Shown here in pieces: positions 26,315 through 33,734 of a stretch of 64,000 nucleotides of DNA. Under the pieces are notes generated by a model, which worked only from the letters and a program-made list of their open reading frames with translations, made no database searches and was not told the origin of the DNA. Position 1 is the first letter of the stretch; every line of letters starts with the position of its first letter. The stretch is taken from positions 62,001 through 126,000 of the forward strand of contig NZ_OY782854.1 in assembly GCF_963678425.1 (NCBI RefSeq), in the 5' to 3' direction. The translations under genes were made by a program, and so were the position numbers. Source of the DNA: an uncultured Bacteroides sp. (GTDB lineage: Bacteria > Bacteroidota > Bacteroidia > Bacteroidales > Bacteroidaceae).

Positions 26315-26686
26315 ATGAGGAATTTAGGGTTCGGGCTTATGCGTTTGCCACTGAAAGATCAGAATGATCAGTCCAGCATCGACATGGAGACTATGAACAA
26401 AATGGTGGATACTTTCCTGGAAAGAGGTTTTACTTACTTTGATACCGCATATATGTATCATGCGTTTAAGAGTGAAATTGCTGCAAGAGAGTCTTTGGTA
26501 AAACGTCATAAAAGAGATAGTTTTACTTTGGCAAGCAAACTGCCGGTAATGTTTCTGAAAACAAAAGAAGATCAGGAACAGATTTTTAATGAGCAGCTGG
26601 AGAAATGTGGCGTGGATTATTTTGATTATTATCTTCTTCATGCTTTGAGCATTTCACATTATAAGATAGCTCAGAATTTTGAATAG
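26315..26686 (+). pseudogene. Truncated aldo/keto reductase (N-terminal third)
   Basis: The frame encodes 123 residues matching the start of the longer aldo/keto reductases that end in a 4Fe-4S domain: MRNLGFGLMRLPL, then the NADPH/active-site Asp-Tyr in FTYFDTAYMYHAFKSE with Tyr54 (residues about 46-54), the Lys in TLASKLP (residue 77) and VDYFDYYLLHAL. Intact relatives run to about 370-400 residues. Here a stop follows QNFE and nothing downstream resembles the remaining barrel or the iron-sulfur domain. It lacks the catalytic His and substrate loops, so it should be inactive. It sits 18 bases after the S-component gene. Confidence 0.8.
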
Positions 26687-26764
26687 GTTTTACTTTGTAT
26701 GTAAAAAAATAGAATCAAATATTGAAGATTATAGAAATAGGCAAAAGTATTTGATAACAAACTT

Positions 26765-26914
26765 ATGAAACGCTTTCTTTTATATCTGATTGCGTTTATA
26801 GCTTCGGTTTTTGTGCAAGCGACGTCACAAAAACCGAAGCTATTTTTTATGAATGACTCTTGTAAGCTCGTAAAGTCCTGTTCCACAGATATCAGAGTTT
26901 ATCTTTCTTGGTGA
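26765..26914 (+). CDS. Small ORF with signal-peptide-like start (doubtful)
   Basis: A 49-codon frame starts MKRFLLYLIAFIASVFVQA, which looks like an exported protein's signal peptide, and stops after a short polar tail. Its middle contains a perfect 18-bp terminator stem, which argues against efficient expression. It could be a remnant of the 5' end of a membrane or secreted protein gene, or a chance frame. No homologue recognised. Confidence 0.25.
   Translation: MKRFLLYLIAFIASVFVQATSQKPKLFFMNDSCKLVKSCSTDIRVYLSW
26798..26848 (+). terminator. Very strong hairpin terminator
   Basis: ATAGCTTCGGTTTTTGTG (26798-26815) pairs perfectly with 26826-26843 across a 10-base loop and is followed by six T. 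It would end transcription from the TonB receptor / S-component / truncated reductase operon, about 110 bases after the last stop codon. Confidence 0.9.
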
Positions 26915-27100
26915 AAGTATTCTAAATCAATAACTATCAAAGAACTTCTGGATCTAAGGTGACATAACACGAGTTCCAAAGCTGATAACTCATTATTTCA
27001 CGGTAATCATTACCTCTCTTTTTGTGTGCCTCTCCTTTATCCATACAAAACTTATTGATGCTATTCGTTGTTTATACATAATATAAATAAGATAACAGTT

Positions 27101-28450
27101 ATGGAATATGAACTAGCAATTATAGGTGGCGGACCTGCAGGCTATAACGCTGCGGAAAGAGCTGCTGCAAACGGACTGAAAACAGTTCTTTTTGAGAAGA
27201 ATGCAATTGGAGGGGTATGCCTCAATGAAGGTTGCATTCCTACCAAAACATTGTTATATTCAGCAAAGATTCTGGATAATATAAAAAGTGCTTCAAAATA
27301 TGGAATCCTCGTAGATGGCAATCCTACTTTTGACTTTGAGAAAATTATGAGTCGCAAGAATAAAGTAGTCAAGAAACTTACTTCCGGAGTTGATATGAAG
27401 TTGAAAGCTCATGGTGTTCATATTGTGGAGGGTACAGCTACTGTTTTGGGTGAAAAGGATGAGGCAATCAATATATTTTGTAATAATGAGGTATATCCAG
27501 TAAAGTATTTGTTGCTCTGTGCCGGCTCCGAAACAGTAATTCCTCCTATTAAAGGTTTATCCGAAACCGAGTACTGGACTTCAAAAGAAGCTCTGGAGCT
27601 CAAAGTATTACCAAATTCTCTAGCCATTATAGGAGGAGGAGTAATCGGAATGGAGTTTGCCTCATTTTTCAACAGCATGGGTGTTAAAGTTACCGTTATT
27701 GAAATGATGCCTGAAATACTGGGAGTAATGGATAAGGAAATATCTGCTATGCTTAGGGCTGATTACACCAAGAAGGGTGTACGCTTTTTAGTTGACACGA
27801 AAGTTACGGAAGTATCTGCCGGTAAAGTCTTTGTTGAAAGGAATGGTAAGCCCGAAACAATAGACGTTGAAAAGATTCTGATGAGTGTAGGGCGAAGGCC
27901 CGTTACTGCAAATTTAGGAATTGAGAAGCTCAATATTGAACTTCAGAGAAGCGGAGTGAAAGTTAATGAGTTTATGCAGACAAGTCACCCCCGTGTTTAT
28001 GCCTGTGGTGATATAACTGGTTATTCTTTACTTGCACATACCGCTATTCGCGAGGGCGAAGTGGCTGTCAACCATATCCTGGGTATAGACGATAAAATGA
28101 ATTACGATGCTATTCCCGGAGTAGTATATACTAATCCAGAACTCGCAGGAACAGGAAAAACGGAAGAAGAGTTAACTGCAAGTGGCATCAATTATCATGT
28201 ACTGAAACTACCCATGGCCTATTCCGGACGATTCGTTGCTGAAAATGAGCAAGGCAACGGACTCTGTAAACTGATAACAGATGATGATGATCGCATAATA
28301 GGATTTCATCTGTTAGGCAATCCGGCATCGGAGCTGATTATGAGCATGAGTATGGCTATTGAGAAAGGATATACGGTAGATGAACTGAAGAAACAGATAT
28401 TCCCGCATCCCACAGTCAGTGAAATTATTCGTGAGACTCTGTTTGCATAG
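27101..28450 (+). CDS. lpdA: Dihydrolipoyl dehydrogenase (E3)
   Basis: The 449-residue flavoprotein reoxidises dihydrolipoamide on E2 and passes electrons to NAD. It has the FAD dinucleotide fold YELAIIGGGPAGYNAA, the redox disulfide GGVCLNEGCIPTKTLL, the NAD-binding fold SLAIIGGGVIGMEFAS near residue 172, and the C-terminal His-Glu pair in IFPHPTVSEIIRE. I start at ATG 27101 (MEYELAII) rather than the in-frame ATG at 27068, because homologues begin directly before the FAD fold. It heads the five-gene 2-oxoacid dehydrogenase operon. The previous 250 bases (after the terminator) show no clear promoter box. Confidence 0.94.
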   Translation: MEYELAIIGGGPAGYNAAERAAANGLKTVLFEKNAIGGVCLNEGCIPTKTLLYSAKILDNIKSASKYGILVDGNPTFDFEKIMSRKNKVVKKLTSGVDMKLKAHGVHIVEGTATVLGEKDEAINIFCNNEVYPVKYLLLCAGSETVIPPIKGLSETEYWTSKEALELKVLPNSLAIIGGGVIGMEFASFFNSMGVKVTVIEMMPEILGVMDKEISAMLRADYTKKGVRFLVDTKVTEVSAGKVFVERNGKPETIDVEKILMSVGRRPVTANLGIEKLNIELQRSGVKVNEFMQTSHPRVYACGDITGYSLLAHTAIREGEVAVNHILGIDDKMNYDAIPGVVYTNPELAGTGKTEEELTASGINYHVLKLPMAYSGRFVAENEQGNGLCKLITDDDDRIIGFHLLGNPASELIMSMSMAIEKGYTVDELKKQIFPHPTVSEIIRETLFA

Positions 28451-28479
28451 TAAGTTAAACCCATTTATAATCAATAAAT

Positions 28480-29226
28480 ATGCTCTGCATAAATAATTCG
28501 CATACCGATGCCTGTTTCAATCTGGCTGCAGAAGAATACCTCCTTCGTTCTTTCTCAGAAAATATTTTTATGCTATGGCAGAATGAGCCATCGGTCATTG
28601 TAGGTAAACATCAGAATGTATGGGCTGAGGTAAACCTGGATTTTGTAAGAGACAATCACATAAAAGTGGTTCGTCGGTATTCGGGAGGTGGGGCAGTATA
28701 TCACGATGCCGGTAATCTTAACTTTACCTTTATTGAAAACAGTAGCAATACCGATTTCAATAAATACGCAACTCAGATTCAGAACCTTCTTAAAGAGATA
28801 GGAATAGATGCAAAGGCAGATGAACGAAGAGCACTTACTCTCAACGGTTTAAAGATATCCGGAAGTGCACAGTGTATTCATAAGAACAGAGTGATGTATC
28901 ATGCAACACTCCTTTTCTCAACAAATCTGGCAAATCTGTCCGCTGCTTTATTGCCCCATCCTTCGCAGCTTGATAACAAAGAAGCAAATCAACGTCCTGT
29001 TTACGTAAAATCAGTCCGGAGTCTGGTAACCAATATCCGGGAATATATACCCGGCTCAATGCAAATCAATGATTTAAAAAATGTGATAATGAATTATTTT
29101 ATAGACAACAAGACAGATAACAATACATATACTTTTAACAAAAAAGATATAGAAGCCATCAGGCAGTTAAGAGAGGAGAAGTATTCCACTTCCAACTGGA
29201 TTTTTAATGCATCATATTTTAAATAA
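28480..29226 (+). CDS. lplA: Lipoate-protein ligase (LplA-type, short form)
   Basis: The 248-residue protein has the lipoate/biotin ligase fold: NEPSVIVGKHQN, the adenylate loop RRYSGGGAVYHDAGN near residues 65-80, and the catalytic lysine in LNGLKISGSAQ near residue 125. It activates lipoate with ATP and attaches it to the E2 lipoyl lysine. It lacks the roughly 80-residue C-terminal accessory domain of E. coli LplA. Its location between the E3 and E2 genes fits modification of this operon's own E2. Confidence 0.9.
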   Translation: MLCINNSHTDACFNLAAEEYLLRSFSENIFMLWQNEPSVIVGKHQNVWAEVNLDFVRDNHIKVVRRYSGGGAVYHDAGNLNFTFIENSSNTDFNKYATQIQNLLKEIGIDAKADERRALTLNGLKISGSAQCIHKNRVMYHATLLFSTNLANLSAALLPHPSQLDNKEANQRPVYVKSVRSLVTNIREYIPGSMQINDLKNVIMNYFIDNKTDNNTYTFNKKDIEAIRQLREEKYSTSNWIFNASYFK

Positions 29227-29238
29227 AAATTATTAGCT

Positions 29239-30564
29239 ATGGCTACATTTGAAATAAAAATGCCCAAACTGGGCGAAAGTATTACTGAAGGTACCATTAT
29301 GACATGGTCAGTAAAAGTAGGCGATATTATTAAAGAAGACGATATATTGTTTGAAGTGAGCACAGCCAAGGTGAGTGCTGAAATTCCTTCTCCGGTAGAT
29401 GGAAAGATTCTAAAACTTCTTTTCAAGGAAGGAGATACTGTTGCAGTAGGTACTGTGGTTGCTATTGTACAACTTGATGGCGATTCTGATGAAGAGATTG
29501 CCGTAACATCTGCAAGCTCTGCTGCACCAATAAAGACTGTAAAGGAAGAGGATGCCAGATGGCTTTCTCCTATTGTACTTCAGATTGCTCAGGAAGCACA
29601 ACTGTCTCAGGAAGAGTTGGATAGTATTCCTGGTACAGGCTATTCAGGACGATTAAGTAAAAAAGATATTAAAGACTATGTAGATCAGAAAAAGAAAGGT
29701 GTTCAACCGTCTGTTCATACTGCAGAGCCAAAAGCTGTTGCTGAGGCAAAACAAACTGTTGAGGCTAAACTGGTAGCAGAGGTTAAACCCGCCATTGAAT
29801 CTAAGACTGCAACAGTCAGTGAAACAAAGTCGGCATCGTCTCTGTTACCTCCAATTCCTGTATCTGAGGGTGATGAGATTGTTGAGATGGACTTTGTCCG
29901 CCGTATAATTGCCGATCATATGGTCCTTTCTAAGAATGTATCGCCCCATGTTACTACCGTGGTTGAGGTTGATGTAACCAAGCTTGTCCGTTGGCGTGAG
30001 CGCAATAAAGAGGCCTTTGCACGTCGTGAAGGTATACCACTTACATACATGCCGGCTATTGTGGAAGCCGTAACGAAAGCATTGCAGGAATTCCGTTATG
30101 TAAATGCTTCGGTTGATGGTTATCGCATGATTCTGAAGAAAAAAATAAATATTGGTGTTGCGGTATCACTCAATGATGGAAACCTTATTGTTCCTGTTAT
30201 TCATAATGCAGATAAGTTAAGCCTAAGCGGACTTGCCGGCAGTATAGATACTCTTGCCGCCAAAGCCCGTAGTAATAAACTTTCCCCCGATGATATTCAG
30301 GGTGGAACTTTCACCATTACTAACTTTGGTACTTTCAAGAATATCATAGGTACACCTATCATTAATCAACCGGAGGTAGCTATCCTTGGCGTAGGCTATA
30401 TTGAGAAAAAACCTTCTGTGGTAGAAACTCCCGAAGGGGATACTATTGCTATCCGTCACAAGATGTATCTTTCACTTTCTTATGATCACCGTATTGTGAA
30501 TGGTGCTATGGGAGGTGCTTTTCTGAAACGCATTGCTGATTATCTGGAAAACTGGAATGCATGA
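29239..30564 (+). CDS. 2-oxoacid dehydrogenase E2 (dihydrolipoyl acyltransferase)
   Basis: A 441-residue core-forming acyltransferase: one N-terminal lipoyl domain (residues 1-78, with Lys in STAKVSAEI instead of the usual TDK), a peripheral-subunit-binding domain (about 108-145, LSPIVLQIAQEAQL), an Ala/Lys/Glu-rich linker (about 155-205) and a catalytic domain (about 215-441). The active-site motif reads YDHRIVNGAMGG: His is present, but the second Asp of DHRxxDG is Asn, as in some branched-chain or atypical E2s. It starts 12 bases after the lipoate ligase gene. Whether the substrate is pyruvate or branched-chain 2-oxoacids is undecided. Confidence 0.92.
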   Translation: MATFEIKMPKLGESITEGTIMTWSVKVGDIIKEDDILFEVSTAKVSAEIPSPVDGKILKLLFKEGDTVAVGTVVAIVQLDGDSDEEIAVTSASSAAPIKTVKEEDARWLSPIVLQIAQEAQLSQEELDSIPGTGYSGRLSKKDIKDYVDQKKKGVQPSVHTAEPKAVAEAKQTVEAKLVAEVKPAIESKTATVSETKSASSLLPPIPVSEGDEIVEMDFVRRIIADHMVLSKNVSPHVTTVVEVDVTKLVRWRERNKEAFARREGIPLTYMPAIVEAVTKALQEFRYVNASVDGYRMILKKKINIGVAVSLNDGNLIVPVIHNADKLSLSGLAGSIDTLAAKARSNKLSPDDIQGGTFTITNFGTFKNIIGTPIINQPEVAILGVGYIEKKPSVVETPEGDTIAIRHKMYLSLSYDHRIVNGAMGGAFLKRIADYLENWNA

Positions 30565-30601
30565 TTTACTGATTGATCGTAATTTTTAAAGAAAGAATAA
30601 A

Positions 30602-32635
30602 ATGAAAAAGTTCGATATAAAGACAACTGATAAAGCGACTCTCAAAAAATGGTACCATCTGATGACGCTTGGCAGAGCAATTGATGAGAAAGCACCTGCC
30701 TATTTATTGCAATCATTGGGGTGGTCGTTTCACGCACCTTATGCCGGGCATGATGGTATTCAGCTTGCTATGGGGCAAGTCTTTACAAAAGGGGAAGATT
30801 TCTTGTTCCCTTATTACCGTGATATGCTTGCTGCGCTTTCTGCTGGAATGACTGCAGAGGAGATAATCCTCAACGGACTGTCAAAAGCAACCGACCTCAC
30901 AAGTGGAGGACGACACATGTCCAATCATTTTGCAAAGATGGAGTGGAACATTGAGAATATTTCATCGGCCACAGGTACTCAGGATCTTCATGCTGTTGGT
31001 GTGGCTCGTGCGATGGTCTATTATGGTCATAAAGGAGTGGTCATTACTTCTCATGGCGAGGCTTCAGTATCCGAAGGGTTTGTTTATGAAGCTATAAACG
31101 GGGCAAGTACAGAATGTTTACCTGTAATCTTCGTAATTCAGGATAACGGTTTTGGTATATCTGTTCCTAAAAAAGATCAGACTGCTAATCGTAAGGTTGC
31201 TGCCAACTTTTCCGGATTCAAGAATCTCAAAATCATTTATTGCAATGGAAAAGATGTGTTCGATTCCGTGAATGCCATGACCGAGGCCCGTGAATATGCT
31301 ATCTCCACACATAATCCTGTTATTGTTCATGCAAACTGTGTGCGTATTGGTTCACACTCCAATTCCGATAAACAGACACTATATCGTGATGAAAATGAAT
31401 TATCTTATGTGAAAGCTGCCGATCCGCTATACAAATTCCGGCGGATGTTATTGCGTTACGAGCGGTTTACGGAGGATGAACTTAAGAAGATTGAGGAAGA
31501 AGCAAAGAAAGAGCTGAGTGCATCCAATAAGAAAGCCATTGCTGCACCCGATCCTGACGCATCAACGGTTCTCGATTTTGTACTTCCTGAACCTTATCTG
31601 CCTAAAGTCTACACCGATGGAACTCACAACAAGGAGGGAGAAAAGACGAACCTTGTCACTGCCATCAATGAAACACTGAAGGCTGAGTTCAGATACAATC
31701 CTGATACTTTTTTGTGGGGACAGGATGTTGCTAACAAAGATAAAGGTGGTGTATTTAATGTAACCAAAGGCTTGCAACAGGAGTTTGGCATAAAGCGAGT
31801 ATTTAATGCACCAATAGCAGAAGATTATATTATTGGTACAGCTAATGGAATGAGCCGTTTCGATCCTAAAATACGAATTGTAATAGAGGGAGCCGAGTTT
31901 GCCGATTATTTCTGGCCGGGTGTAGAACAATATGTTGAGTGTACACACGAGTACTGGCGGAGCAATGGTCAGTTTGTTCCAAACGTAACAGTACGTCTTG
32001 CTTCCGGAGGTTATATTGGCGGAGGATTGTATCATTCGCAAACACTTGAAGGAGCACTAACCACACTCCCCGGTGCCCGCATTGTATATCCTTCCTTTGC
32101 CGATGATGCAGCAGGATTATTACGTACCAGTATGCGCTCCAAAGGATTCACCTTATTCCTTGAACCAAAAGCATTGTATAATGCCGTTGAGGCTGCCACT
32201 GTAGTACCCGATGATTTTGAAGTTCCCTTTGGAAAAGCCAGGATTCGTCGTGAAGGTACAGATCTTAGCATTATTACTTACGGAAATACAACTCATTTCT
32301 GTCTTGCAGTAGCAGAGCGTCTGGCCAAAGAGCATAATTGGAGCGTGGAGGTAATAGATCTTCGTTCACTTATTCCGCTTGATAAAGAGACAATCTTTGA
32401 GTCTGTAAAGAAAACCAGTAAGGTACTGGTAGTGCACGAAGATAAAGTCTTTTCAGGATTTGGAGCCGAGATTGCAGCAATGATCGGAACAGAAATGTTT
32501 CGTTATCTGGATGCACCTATTCAGCGGGTAGGTTCAATCTTTACACCAGTTGGATTCCATCCAAATTTTGAAAAAGCCATTCTTCCTGGCGAAGATCGTA
32601 TATATAAGGCTGCAAAAGAGTTACTTGAATATTAA
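30602..32635 (+). CDS. 2-oxoacid dehydrogenase E1, fused alpha and beta subunits
   Basis: The 677-residue protein joins E1-alpha (residues about 1-320; THPP region around HGEASVSEGFVYEAINGAS and IQDNGFGISVPK) and E1-beta (about 350-677; EDYIIGTANGMS, ADYFWPGVEQYVECTHEYWR and VEVIDLRSLIPLDKETI). It decarboxylates a 2-oxoacid and reductively acylates the E2 lipoyl arm. The alpha-beta fusion is a full-length known variant in Bacteroidota. It follows E2 by 37 bases and completes the complex encoded in this operon with E3 and the lipoate ligase. Confidence 0.92.
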   Translation: MKKFDIKTTDKATLKKWYHLMTLGRAIDEKAPAYLLQSLGWSFHAPYAGHDGIQLAMGQVFTKGEDFLFPYYRDMLAALSAGMTAEEIILNGLSKATDLTSGGRHMSNHFAKMEWNIENISSATGTQDLHAVGVARAMVYYGHKGVVITSHGEASVSEGFVYEAINGASTECLPVIFVIQDNGFGISVPKKDQTANRKVAANFSGFKNLKIIYCNGKDVFDSVNAMTEAREYAISTHNPVIVHANCVRIGSHSNSDKQTLYRDENELSYVKAADPLYKFRRMLLRYERFTEDELKKIEEEAKKELSASNKKAIAAPDPDASTVLDFVLPEPYLPKVYTDGTHNKEGEKTNLVTAINETLKAEFRYNPDTFLWGQDVANKDKGGVFNVTKGLQQEFGIKRVFNAPIAEDYIIGTANGMSRFDPKIRIVIEGAEFADYFWPGVEQYVECTHEYWRSNGQFVPNVTVRLASGGYIGGGLYHSQTLEGALTTLPGARIVYPSFADDAAGLLRTSMRSKGFTLFLEPKALYNAVEAATVVPDDFEVPFGKARIRREGTDLSIITYGNTTHFCLAVAERLAKEHNWSVEVIDLRSLIPLDKETIFESVKKTSKVLVVHEDKVFSGFGAEIAAMIGTEMFRYLDAPIQRVGSIFTPVGFHPNFEKAILPGEDRIYKAAKELLEY

Positions 32636-32654
32636 TAAATAAGAAACATAGGCG

Positions 32655-33161
32655 ATGAAAAAGATTGGATTATTTTATGGAACGAGTACCACCAAAACAG
32701 CTGCCATTGCGCAAAAAATACAAGAGGCATTTGGTCAGGCCGATTTAGATATCGTTCCAATAGAGAGTGCGTGGAAGGAAGAGTTCCTTACTTATAACTA
32801 TTTGATTGTAGGCACTTCCACCTGGTTTGATGGCGAGTTGCCTACTTACTGGGATGAGGTAATGCCAGAACTTACAGCTTTAGAACTTCAGGATAAAAAA
32901 GTAGCGATCTTCGGTCTTGGAGATCAGGTTAACTATCCTGATAATTTTGTTGACGGAATAGGTGTTCTGGCAGAAGCCTTTGAAACGGCCGGAGCAAAAC
33001 TTGTAGGGCTGACTTCTCCGGAGGGTTATACCTTTAACCACTCTCAGGCATTGAAAGATGGTAAACTTCAGGGACTGGCTCTGGATATTGAGAACCAGTC
33101 AGATCAGACAGAAAAAAGAATCAAGGATTGGGTAGCACAACTAAAGAAAGAATTTGCATAA
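32655..33161 (+). CDS. Flavodoxin
   Basis: The 168-residue protein is a long-chain flavodoxin: the FMN phosphate loop is GLFYGTSTTKTAAIAQ at residues 4-19, the first aromatic loop is GTSTWFDGELPTYWD near 53-67 and the second is GLGDQVNYPDNFVDG near 90-104. It is a one-electron carrier of the cytoplasm. It is 19 bases after E1, so it is likely co-transcribed with the dehydrogenase genes and could accept or supply electrons linked to this metabolism. No terminator follows; instead there is an FKBP gene fragment in the opposite direction. Confidence 0.93.
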   Translation: MKKIGLFYGTSTTKTAAIAQKIQEAFGQADLDIVPIESAWKEEFLTYNYLIVGTSTWFDGELPTYWDEVMPELTALELQDKKVAIFGLGDQVNYPDNFVDGIGVLAEAFETAGAKLVGLTSPEGYTFNHSQALKDGKLQGLALDIENQSDQTEKRIKDWVAQLKKEFA

Positions 33162-33171
33162 TTATCAGGGG

Positions 33172-33243
33172 TTATCTCACCACAGGTAATTCCACTTCAA
33201 AAATCGGGGTAGAGTAGGGCTTTATTTTCCCTGCCACCCTGGT
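33172..33243 (-). pseudogene. C-terminal remnant of an FKBP-type peptidyl-prolyl isomerase
   Basis: On the minus strand the frame reads RTRVAGKIKPYSTPIFEVEL, a few more codons and a stop at 33172-33174, then runs upstream into an in-frame stop. It aligns residue for residue with the end of the intact FKBP gene at 42288-42689 (TRAAGKIKPYSTLIFEVELL). At DNA level both contain GGGTAGAGTAGGGCTT on the plus strand. Only about 24 codons remain. It lies between the flavodoxin gene and the HipB-like regulator and is in the same orientation as the intact copy 9.1 kb away. Confidence 0.85.
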
Positions 33244-33289
33244 TCTTTACTTTCTTATATTCTTTATGCTCTATATAGGTTTTTATGTG

Positions 33290-33511
33290 TTATATTTCGA
33301 ATTTACTTTTATCCATGGGCACAGCACCCACTTCCGAACCAAAAAGATTCAGAATCTGATTTACTTTGTCAAGGCGTAAAGATTGCTTTCCCCGTTCCAG
33401 TTCACGTACAAAACGAAGCCCAACTCCCGATTTCTCAGATAGTTCAACTTGTGTAAGATTATACTGCTTACGCATCTGCTTTACATATTTGGAAAGAGAT
33501 AGATATTCCAT
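33290..33511 (-). CDS. XRE/HipB-like helix-turn-helix repressor (orphan)
   Basis: A 73-residue protein with an XRE helix-turn-helix at residues about 5-60 (YVKQMRKQYNLTQVELSEKS, then FVRELERG). This size and sequence are those of HipB/Y4mF-type antitoxin-repressors, which normally precede a hipA kinase toxin; no hipA is present here. I start at ATG 33511 because the only upstream alternative, a TTG at 33532, would place the coding start inside the nearest operator. Three TACCC-type sites directly upstream indicate autoregulation. It is divergent from the DUF2075 cassette, so it could also control that operon. Confidence 0.8.
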   Translation of the reverse strand: MEYLSLSKYVKQMRKQYNLTQVELSEKSGVGLRFVRELERGKQSLRLDKVNQILNLFGSEVGAVPMDKSKFEI

Positions 33512-33515
33512 ATTA

Positions 33516-33602
33516 TACCCGTTTGGGTACAAATATAGAAAATTAAATAGATATTGTACCCTTTTGGGTATAATTTTATGCTTTTGCAGTTTGTTTATAC
33601 CC
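33516..33602. promoter_or_regulatory. Three regularly spaced operator sites upstream of the HipB-like gene
   Basis: Site 1 (33516-33529) is TACCC-GTTT-GGGTA; site 2 (33557-33570) is TACCC-TTTT-GGGTA; the outer flanks of site 2 are those of site 1 inverted (TTATACCC / GGGTACAA). A third, half site TATACCC ends at 33602. The left half-sites begin at 33516, 33557 and 33598, exactly 41 bases apart, close to four helical turns. This is the pattern expected for cooperative binding by a dimeric XRE repressor. Confidence 0.75.
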
Positions 33603-33698
33603 GATTTTGTATAATTATTTATTTCTTATTATTGTTCCTTCAAATACAAAAGTAATAAAATAATTAGTCAATTTGTTTTAAGGGCTAATTTATTATTG

Positions 33699-33706
33699 TA
33701 ATATTG
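33699..33706 (+). promoter_or_regulatory. Probable promoter of the DUF2075 cassette
   Basis: TAATATTG within TGTAATATTGTACTCT, followed by CTTAAATC, is nearly the same as the sequence upstream of the GH3 gene at 9866-9895. It lies 29 bases before the TTG start of the DUF2075 gene and about 100 bases from the nearest operator half-site. Confidence 0.45.
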
Positions 33707-33734
33707 TACTCTATAAATCTTAAATCCGATTAAG

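Noticed and set aside
33290..33532. HipB-like protein starting with the TTG at 33532, and a complete HipAB toxin-antitoxin pair
   Set aside because: The extra codons coincide with operator site 1, and no hipA-like kinase gene lies downstream, where an FKBP fragment is found instead.
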